Assembly (NCBI RefSeq): GCF_040412425.1
Contig: NC_089756.1
Location: 2,576,498-2,640,497, forward strand
DNA from: Macrobrachium rosenbergii
Lineage: Eukaryota > Arthropoda > Malacostraca > Decapoda > Palaemonidae
Length of the DNA: 64,000 bases
Reading direction: 5' to 3'
Shown here: one piece after another, positions 56,354-64,000 of the stretch
Position numbering within the stretch: position 1 is the first letter of the stretch
Layout: each line of letters begins with the position of its first letter
Program-made: the position numbers and the translations under genes
The notes under the pieces: model-generated
What the model was told of the DNA's origin: nothing
Database searches by the model: none
Seen by the model: only the letters and a program-made list of their open reading frames with translations

Positions 56354-58375
56354 TTTACAAAAGCATCTGCCGTATGCCGGCGCGGTTTGAGAGTTAGCGG
56401 CGAAGAGGAAAGTTTTTTGCAAAAAATCACAGCACGCTTAGTTTTTAAGATTAAGAGTTCATTTTTGGCTCCTTTTTTTGTCATTGCCTGAAGTTTAGTA
56501 TGCAACCATCAGAAATGAAAAAAATATCATTATCATATATTAATATTGGAATATATGACAGCGCAAAAAAAATTTCATATATAATTGTATACAAATCGCG
56601 CTGTGAGCAAAATGGTTAAAGCTAATGAGTTATTGTTTTTTCGTTGTATTGTACACTAAATTGCGATGATTTTGGTATATAACAAATTGTAAAACGATCA
56701 AAGCAACACAAAGAAAATATTATCACAAAATGATGCATGAATTCGTAACACACGGACGTCAAAAAAATTTTTTTCAAAAATTCACCATAAATCGAAATAT
56801 TGTGTTAGAGACTTCTCGTTTGTTGCAAAATTAAGGTAAATAATTGAATATTACTAGAATGTAAGAGTTTTAGCTTACAACTGCATTTTTTTACCATTTC
56901 GGTCGAGTCAAAGTTGACCGAAGGTTGAAATTATGGCACTTATCGTGATTTATATGAAAATATTTCAAAACTGATAAAAGCTACAACCCATGAGTTATTT
57001 TTTTTTTATTCTACATGAAATTTTGCAAATTTTCATGTTTAACACTTTATGTAACGCCTAATATAAAACAGTGCAAAAATTACGACAAGGTGACTAAAGA
57101 AATTCTGAGATTTTCAGCCGAGTTAGCGCACGTGGAGGTAAGGAAAAAGTTTTTTCAAAAATTCACCATAAATCGAAATACTGTGCTAGAGACTTTCCGT
57201 TTGTTGCAAAATGAAGGTAAATGATAGAATGTTACTAGAATGTAAGAGTTTTAGCTTACAATTGCATTTTTCAACCATTTCGGTTGCGTCACAGTTGACC
57301 GAAGGTTGAAATTTTGGCACTCATCATGATTTATATGAACATATTTCAAAACTGATAAAAGCTACAACCATGAGTTATTTTTTGTAGTATTCTACATAGA
57401 GTTGCACACATTTTAATGTATAACACTTTATGTAACGCCTAATAGAAAACGGTGCAAAAATTACGACAAGGTGACTAAAGAAATTCTGAGATTTTCAGCC
57501 GAGTTAGCGCGCACGGAGGTAAGGAAAAAGTTTTTTTAAAAATTCACCATAAATCGAAGTATTATGCTAGAGACTTCCTGTTTGTTGCAAAATGAAGGTA
57601 AATGATTGAATGTTACTAGAATGTAAGAGGTTCAGCTTACAGGTTTAAATGTTGGCACATCGTGATTTATATGAAAATATTTCAAAATTAATACAAGCTA
57701 CAACCATGAGTTATTTTTTGTTGTATTCTACATGAAACTGCGCACATTTTCATATATAACACTTTATGTAACGCCTAATAGAAAACGGTGTAAAAACTAC
57801 GACAAAGTGACTAAAGAAATTGAGATTTTCAGCCAAGTTAGTGCGCGCGGAGGTAAAGAAAAAGTTTTTTTCAAAAATTCACCATAAATCGAAATATTAT
57901 GCTAGAGACTTCCCATTTGTTGCAAAATGAAGGAACATGATTGAATGTTACTAGAATGTAAGAATTTTAGCTTACAATTGCAATTTTTTACCATTTCTGT
58001 CGAGTCAAAGTTGACCGAAGGTTGAAATTTTGGCACTTACTGTGATTTATATGAAATATTTCAAAACTGATAAACGCTACAACCATGAGTTATTTTTTGT
58101 TGTATTCTACATGAAATTGCGCACATTTTCATGTATAACACTTTATGTAACGGCTAATAGAAAATGGTGCAAAAATTACGACAGTGTGACCAAAAAAATT
58201 CTGAGATTTTCAGCAGAGTTAGCGTGTGCGGAGGTAAGGAAAAAGTTTTTTTCAAAAATTCGCCATAAATCGAAATATTGTGCTAGAGACTTCCCGTTTC
58301 TTGCAAAATGAAGGTAAATGATTGAATATCACTAGAATGTTAGATTTTTTGCTTATCAAAAAATACCCCCCAAAA
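56354..58375 (-). mobile_element. TTAA/380-bp-array repeat, copy 3 (inverted, both ends truncated)
   Basis: Reads on the minus strand from the GCCGGCATACGGCAGATGCT region (56360-56395) through the unique part and several ~380-bp units to about 58370. The terminal ~25 bp and the opposite TTAA end are missing. It holds the unoccupied version of the DIRS D target (see findings). Confidence 0.75.
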
Positions 58376-58385
58376 ATATTATTTA

Positions 58386-59010
58386 TATATATATATGAAA
58401 ATAAGAAGGCCCATAAAACACTATTTAAGCGTTGAAACCATATATTTGGGCACTTGTTTCTGTGCCCTGTTCACTGGTAGAATATGGACAGGTGGAAAGT
58501 TACAATGGTATATATACAAAAACATGAAGGTGTGGCCTTGGGCCTCCGATGTTAAGGAGGTGGCGTTTCTTAGAAGGAGAGAGATTGACCAAATTCCTAG
58601 TGGTTTTTGGCCTCATTAGCTCCGTTTGGCGATGGATCTGGCGGTCGGCGTTTCTTGGGTCATCTTCTTCAAGAGGGTCTGAGGATTAAGGTGTCAATGG
58701 TGTCCGATTTCCAATGTCCTCTGACAGGTTCATATTGTTGGTTTGATTGATGATAGCAGATTCCAGCATCTTTCTTTTATGCGGACAGCTACTCTTGAAA
58801 ACCAACTCTGCCCCACTCCAGTTAATGACATGCCCTGTATTTCTAATATGTAGGAAAATTCCGAACTCTCGAGCGTAACGTACTGATCTTTTGTGCTCTG
58901 TTATTCTTTGCGAGAAGCGATCTACCTGTCTCACCTACATAGATGTCATGACAATTACTACGGTATCTTGTAAACTCCGACTTCTTCCCTTTTGTTATTT
59001 GGTATCGTTA
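58386..59010 (-). pseudogene. Penelope-like 3' end, second palindrome, left arm
   Basis: The minus strand carries RFSQRITEHKRSVRYAREFG and ELVFKSSCPHKRKMLESAIINQT (frame at 58686-58934), preceded by a decayed GIY-YIG signature at about 58920-59000. The 3' tail reaches 58386 and matches the right arm and the copy at 4.8-5.2 kb. RT is absent. Confidence 0.75.
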
Positions 59011-59665
59011 GCGGGGTTGGCTCGTTAGCGTATGCTTAAATAACAAAGGGAAGAAGCCGAGTTTACAAGATACCGTGGTAGTAATTGTCATGACATCTAT
59101 GTAGGCGAGACAGGTAGACGCTCGCAAAGAATAACAGAGCACAAAAGATCAGTACGTTACGCTCGGAGAGTTCGGAATTTTCCTACATATTAGAAATACA
59201 GGGCATGTCATTAACTGAGGCAGAGTTGGTTTTCAAGAGTAGCTGTCCGTACAAAAGAAAGATGCTGGAATCTGCTATCATCAATCAAAACCAACAATAT
59301 GAACCTGTCAGGAGGACATTGGAAATCGACGCCATTGACACCTTAATCCTCAGACCCTCTTGAAGAAGATGACCCAAGAAACGCGACCACCAGATCCATC
59401 GCCAAACGGGAGCTAATGAGGCCAAAAACCACTAGGAATTTGGTCAATCTCCTCCTTCTTAAGAAACGCCACCTCCTTAACATCGAGGCCTAAGGCCACA
59501 CCTTCATGTTTTTGTATATATACCATTGTAACTTTCCACCTGTCCATATTCTTGAGTGAACTGGGGCACAGAAACAAGTGCCCTGAAATATATGGTTTCA
59601 ACGTTTAAATAGTGTTTTATGGGCCTTCTTATTTTCATATTACACTGTAGTATTACAGGAAAGAC
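59011..59665 (+). pseudogene. Penelope-like 3' end, second palindrome, right arm
   Basis: Mirror image of the left arm on the plus strand. It contains the same GIY-YIG and post-GIY-YIG sequence with frameshifts, ends with ATTACAGGAAAGACATTCAT and passes into (AT)n. The arm pair meets at about 59005-59020. Confidence 0.75.
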
Positions 59666-59666
59666 A

Positions 59667-59668
<2 letters not shown>

Positions 59669-59748
<80 letters not shown>

Positions 59749-59749
59749 A
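59669..59749. repeat. (AT)n microsatellite
   Basis: About 80 bp of AT repeat after the Penelope-like 3' end. Confidence 0.95.
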
Positions 59750-60136
59750 TCATGAAGCTACAAATGTCACTTAATATCGAATTCACACTACTCGGATATC
59801 TCCGTTGGAGAATTGTGCTTGAAGGGGAATTTATATAAGTGAAAAATGAATTGTATCGTCTGGGACACGAACCCATGACACTAAAAACCTATTCAGCGAC
59901 TCCAGTGGGCGATACCCATTGAGCCATCAAAGAGGTATAAGTCTTTTGCCGAGATGTTGTACTGTTTTTACCCGTCGTGAGCGGGAAATGTACTAGCCTC
60001 GGCAATGACCCACCTCCGCCATGACAGTTCATTGGTACGTTTGGAACACGCAGCTCTTATGAAATTTTTATCACACTGTGATTTATATACAATCATGAAG
60101 CTACAAATGTCGCAATATCGAATTCACGCTACTAAG
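59750..60136 (-). repeat. tRNA-like SINE/satellite unit (~340 bp) with flanking direct repeat
   Basis: On the minus strand 59850-59932 resembles a tRNA-derived promoter: an A box-like TGGCTCAATGGGTATC (59911-59926) and a B box-like GGGTTCGTGTCCCAG (59860-59873) with normal spacing. The segment AATCATGAAGCTACAAATGTC plus AATATCGAATTCAC occurs at both sides (59748-59796 and 60092-60135), giving a ~340-bp repeat period. Either a SINE inserted into a satellite or a tandem tRNA-like satellite is possible. Confidence 0.6.
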
Positions 60137-60751
<615 letters not shown>

Positions 60752-60756
<5 letters not shown>

Positions 60757-61166
60757 AGCACTGTATGTTCTCCGGCAGATGACCTTTAAGCTTTCGGAGC
60801 ATCAATTGGCAAATAACAACTCTTAACAGGACAGCTAATGAGCGGCCAAATGGATCGTCACGACCGGAACTACCTTCACGGACCTGTTGACCAGAGGAAC
60901 TAGCCATTCACTGGTTAAAATATTAGCGGAAGGGAATATTTTTAGAAAATGTAAATTAGATGACGGACCTGAAATTTACCAAAACTTGAGTTGGCTTATT
61001 CTGTTGGCACTGTGTTTAACGCTTAGATAAACTCTAAGCAGAACTGCCTGGTATTATCCAGTCTTATTACTGTGTACTGTAACAAAACTGGGTTGAAGGT
61101 TTTGTTGTATTTGAAATAAAATCAAGAAGAAATGCCGCCGTGATTTGTATCTCCCCTTGGATTGCA
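60752..61166 (+). mobile_element. Putative 5' LTR of the right Ty3/gypsy element
   Basis: A TG-starting segment (TGTAGCACTG, about 60753) extends to TTGCA at 61166, five bases before a tRNA primer site. AATAAA at 61115-61120 is consistent with an R/U5 arrangement. The left boundary at the (AT)n tract is uncertain. Confidence 0.45.
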
Positions 61167-61171
61167 ATATT

Positions 61172-61182
61172 TGGTAGCAGAG
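61172..61182 (+). promoter_or_regulatory. Primer-binding site complementary to initiator tRNA-Met
   Basis: TGGTAGCAGAG is the exact complement of the 3' end of animal initiator tRNA-Met (CTCTGCTACCA). It lies directly after the putative 5' LTR and 179 bp before the gag start codon. Confidence 0.75.
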
Positions 61183-61360
61183 CGTTCACCACGGCAACCT
61201 TCAATCCAGTGGGTTACCAGCACGTTCCTGGGAATATTTACTTCTGGACTGGAGTGCAATTGCAAGGTAGGACATTTGTTTTGGAGTTACATACAGTGCT
61301 AATGGGGATAAAATTGGGCCAGACAGTGTAAAAGATGAGGGGGACGTTCTTGACTACATT

Positions 61361-62320
61361 ATGGGAACGAAGAAAGGCGCAGGTAATTGTGAAATGATGG
61401 AACATGGTAGTGAGCAAGATTTGTTAACAGAAATACGTGATGTGGTTAGGGATAAGGATTTGGTTGATGAGGAAGTGCGTAGCGTAGTGATGAGTGACGA
61501 TGATGGAGTGGGTTGTGAAGACTTGGACACTAGCTGTGAGGGAGAAATGGCTGAGGGAGTAGGTACTTTTGTTGACCAAAATGGTGAAAATGAAGGAAAG
61601 CCTTGGAAAAAGGATGTTGTGAAATTGTGGTCTGAGGTTGGAAATATTCAGAAAGTGATAGATTTTGACCACTGTGAAAACGTGAATTCTTTTAGCAGAG
61701 TAGGGGAATTAATAAAAGCATTAAAGGAGAACCAGCAATTTTTGGTAAATGAAATTAAGAAAACCAATTTAAGGGTTAAAAAGGCGGGAAATAGAGTAGA
61801 TTTCGCTGGGGAAAACAAGCCATTTCTTAAATGGGATTTTACTAGAGAGCTGAGTCGTTGTTTAGAAAACAATAACAAAGAATGGAAAGATAAATTTGAT
61901 AGATTGAACCGCTGGTGGCTAAACAGATTTGCCACGCTAGAAGATGAGTTGGATAGGGTCTGCAGGAGAGGGGTCTGTAATTATGCAAGTAGTAATGCTG
62001 TTTCAATAGTCAAAAAACCCCCACAGCTCGAGAAAATGAGTGGGAGAAACAGTGGTAGGAAGGAAATCAAGAGATGGTTTGAACAGGCAAAATTATGTGC
62101 CAATCAGCTTAACCTGGTAGGTGCTGAGGTCGTAGATTATGTTAAAGAAAGTTTGATAGATCCGGCTAGCACAAGAATACGTCATGCTAGGCCTAAAACT
62201 TTAGAGGAAATGGAAGCTAAACTACTAGAAGCGTATGCAGATAATAAGGATGATCTGGAGAAAAGGAAAGAACTGTGGTGTGCACAACAGGAATACGAGA
62301 AGGTGTTTGGGAGTATTTAG
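61361..62320 (+). CDS. Ty3/gypsy-type gag (capsid region), truncated by stop
   Basis: A 319-codon frame, starting at the first ATG after the primer site. The N-terminal ~70 residues are acidic (Asp/Glu-rich). The middle has helical, charged sequence (VGELIKALKENQQFLVNEIKK). The C-terminal part KRWFEQAKLCANQLNLVGAE to KTLEEMEAKLLEAYADNKDDL resembles the capsid-like domain of retrotransposon gag. A TAG ends the frame at 62320, but one base earlier the shifted frame continues (EYLDRIIDLEEEAEAKQS), so the stop follows a frameshift. The zinc knuckles lie downstream in other frames. Confidence 0.65.
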   Translation: MGTKKGAGNCEMMEHGSEQDLLTEIRDVVRDKDLVDEEVRSVVMSDDDGVGCEDLDTSCEGEMAEGVGTFVDQNGENEGKPWKKDVVKLWSEVGNIQKVIDFDHCENVNSFSRVGELIKALKENQQFLVNEIKKTNLRVKKAGNRVDFAGENKPFLKWDFTRELSRCLENNNKEWKDKFDRLNRWWLNRFATLEDELDRVCRRGVCNYASSNAVSIVKKPPQLEKMSGRNSGRKEIKRWFEQAKLCANQLNLVGAEVVDYVKESLIDPASTRIRHARPKTLEEMEAKLLEAYADNKDDLEKRKELWCAQQEYEKVFGSI

Positions 62321-62947
62321 ACAGAATAATTGACCTTGAAGAAGAAGCTGAGGCAAAGCAGTCTGCTCTAAGGAGAGGGAAGTCATGAAATGTATGATTT
62401 TTGAAAAAGGTTTGAGGGACAGGAAATTGCCTGTGACCTAAAGGATAAGATTGAAAACGGAGTCATAGACCAGTTAGAAGATGCTGGTAGGTTTGTGCAA
62501 GATAGAATAAAGGTTATGAAAGAATTCGGTAATGTTTCTGACAGCTATTTCCTTAACAGGAGAGAAGAGATGATAAAGTAATTAAGTGTTGGGCCTGTGG
62601 GGAGCAGGGTCATGTATCATACTGAATGCAAAAAAGCAGGTTTTTCTAGAGACAATATTGAGCAGGATCATGGGGAAGGACACCAGTACAAGGGAAAGCT
62701 AGTTAACAACAGAATCCAAAATAAACATGTTTTGGAAAATCAGTTTACGGGTATTTGTTGGTCCTGTGGGAATGAGGGTCATCCGTTTTATAAGTGTAAT
62801 CTGTACTCTAGTAAGAACAGAGGGATAAATAATTCGAGAGGTGACAAGGTTGTGAGGGAGATGTCATTTGGGCAGGTGATGATGCCCAGGAAAACTTGTG
62901 AGGCCGGACGTTCAAGTGAATGTCCGGCCAAGTGGATGTTTAAATAA
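62320..62947 (+). pseudogene. Gag C-terminus with two CCHC zinc knuckles (frameshifted)
   Basis: The first knuckle CWACGEQGH begins at about 62587 and runs into a stop before its last Cys, which appears one frame over as TECKKAG. The second, CWSCGNEGHPFYKC (about 62758-62799), has the perfect C-x2-C-x4-H-x4-C spacing and lies in the frame at 62597-62947. In retroelements these bind genomic RNA. Confidence 0.75.
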
Positions 62948-62949
62948 GA

Positions 62950-63315
62950 GAGGAGACACTATGAAACTGACGCTCAGCATGGAGGGAGAGAAGGTTATAG
63001 GACTTATGGATTCGGGGGCAAACTGCAGTTTGTTGTCAGAAAAATGGTATTTGGAGAATCTAAAGCCAAAGGGAGTGACCCTGTATAATAGTAGTGACTA
63101 TATATGACCTGAATGGAAATGAAATTAATATAATAGGTCATGTCATTGTTGATGTTAAAGTAAATGAAATAGAACAGAATAGCTGTGTATTCTATGTCAA
63201 GAGAGCTGAAAAGGGAAGGAATGGTCTTGGCAAGAACACTGACCAGGAGTGCCTTTTAGGCATGAATATTTTGTCTATGCTACTTGAAAAAATGGGGAGT
63301 CACCAGAAACGTTAA
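62950..63315 (+). pseudogene. Retroelement aspartic protease (frameshifted)
   Basis: The frame at 62898-63107 contains VIGLMDSGANCSLLSEKW, the D-S/T-G active-site loop of retropepsins, near 62995-63047. The frame at 63094-63315 continues with IIGHVIVDVKVNEIEQNSC and later LGMNILSMLLEKMG, corresponding to the flap-to-C-terminal I-L-G-x-x-x-L region. A frameshift near 63100 separates them. Confidence 0.7.
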
Positions 63316-63514
63316 CATGGTGGCATCAGAGCAAGAGGGATTAAAAGATGAATATGGTCAAAATTTGATTGCTGTATGAGACTAGTTGGTCAAACTATGC
63401 AGGTTTGGCAAAAGGAGGATTTAGGGTATGCTAGCTGCTTGAGACAACAGAATAGAAATATCCCTTCAGGTAGCAGGAAACTAATTTAAGGTATACATTG
63501 ACAGCCTAAAGGAA

Positions 63515-63922
63515 GTGCCAAAAGAGTACGTAGTTTTAGAAAAAATAGCAGAAGAGAGTAAAAATAGGTTGCCTCCGGGCGTTCAGGTATTGCCCAGTTT
63601 TTCTCTATGTGAATGGGGCGTTGGATATGTTTGTGTTGCTAATTGGACTAAAGTTAGTGTTAGCATTGAAGCAGGTAGCATATTGGCCAGGGTGCAACTT
63701 GGCATAGAGGAGTGTAGGGAGGATGATGATAACGAACATAATGGAGCAATATCAGAGGAGGAACTTCAAAATCACAGACGGAAGTTGGGAATAAATGTCG
63801 ATGAAAGTAACTTGAGCGAATTGGATTTGTTAAGACTTGATAAGATACTCTACAAATATAAGGACTGTTTTGAGTTAAATGATTCGGACTTGGGTTTGAT
63901 AAAGGGTGGAGCATTCCATTAG
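63515..63922 (+). CDS. Protease-RT linker of Ty3/gypsy pol
   Basis: A 135-codon frame: RLPPGVQVLPSFSLCEWGVG and SVSIEAGSILARVQLG resemble the inter-domain region that precedes RT in many gypsy-type pol proteins, followed by an acidic stretch and LSELDLLRLDKILYKYKDCF, typical of the run-up to RT. It ends in TAG after GGAFH, again at a frameshift. Confidence 0.6.
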   Translation: MPKEYVVLEKIAEESKNRLPPGVQVLPSFSLCEWGVGYVCVANWTKVSVSIEAGSILARVQLGIEECREDDDNEHNGAISEEELQNHRRKLGINVDESNLSELDLLRLDKILYKYKDCFELNDSDLGLIKGGAFH

Positions 63923-64000
63923 ATTGTCCTGTGGGAAGCCTATCAAATTGCCGTATAGGAGAATAGCACCCACGTTGATTCCTGAGGCCAAACAGTTGCT
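63917..64000 (+). pseudogene. Start of Ty3/gypsy reverse transcriptase (runs off right edge)
   Basis: Shifted from the previous frame, the sequence reads IRLSCGKPIKLPYRRIAP and PEAKQL, the first conserved block of Ty3/gypsy RT (H-I-x-T-G-x-x-x-P-I-x-x-P-P-x-R). The catalytic part lies beyond the window. Confidence 0.65.

Noticed and set aside
59850..59932. A functional tRNA gene
   Set aside because: The promoter boxes are tRNA-like, but I could not fold an acceptor stem or anticodon arm with confidence, and the unit is embedded in repeat DNA.

Overview
The window is animal nuclear DNA and most likely comes from a decapod crustacean. The inference rests on several families of DIRS-type tyrosine-recombinase retrotransposons, Penelope-like, BEL/Pao and Ty3/gypsy elements, very long (AT)n and (CT)n tracts, and short terminal host exons stranded in repeats. 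No bacterial-type operon, CRISPR array or rRNA gene was seen. The species is not determinable from what I can see.

Host genes. Only the 3' ends of two host genes are recognisable, and they point toward each other. A + strand terminal exon at 29082-29291 matches the end of the CS domain of a CHORD-containing protein (CHORDC1/Morgana). Two - strand exons at 53164-53328 and 52721-52813 match the C-terminus of an EDEM1-like ER-degradation mannosidase-family protein. Between them lie long AT-rich 3'UTR or intergenic DNA and several repeats.

Layout. 1-2.8 kb: 3' end of a Ty3/gypsy element. 2.85-5.3 kb: (AT)n tracts, an inverted DIRS gag fragment and two Penelope-like 3' fragments joined head to head. 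5.3-25.1 kb: a three-layer nest. DIRS element A (+) is split by a BEL/Pao element (-) flanked by ACCTT, and the BEL element's left LTR is split by a structurally full-length DIRS element B (-). 25.1-26.35 kb: (CT)n tracts, a 30-bp minisatellite and MITE-derived sequence. 26.36-28.9 kb: 5'-truncated DIRS element C. 29-38 kb: CHORDC1 terminal exon, 3'UTR or intergenic DNA, and a 352-bp TA-flanked MITE. 38-46.1 kb: a TTAA-flanked, piggyBac-like-ended repeat carrying a ~380-bp tandem array, interrupted by DIRS element D. 46.1-53.5 kb: intergenic DNA, a second TA-flanked MITE type and the EDEM1 3' exons. 54.5-58.4 kb: two more copies of the 380-bp-array repeat fused in opposite orientations, one carrying a 354-bp MITE with long inverted repeats. 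58.4-59.65 kb: a second Penelope-like palindrome. 59.65-60.75 kb: long (AT)n with a tRNA-like SINE/satellite unit. 60.75-64 kb: 5' part of another Ty3/gypsy element, with a primer site matching animal initiator tRNA-Met, then gag, zinc knuckles, protease and the start of RT.

All transposon coding regions show frameshifts or stops, so none is likely to be autonomous now. The most informative signals are structural. Both DIRS B and DIRS D retain terminal inverted repeats and an internal complementary region that joins copies of both outer ends. In each case a sister copy of the target sequence elsewhere in the window shows the unoccupied site, so the recombination crossover can be read directly.
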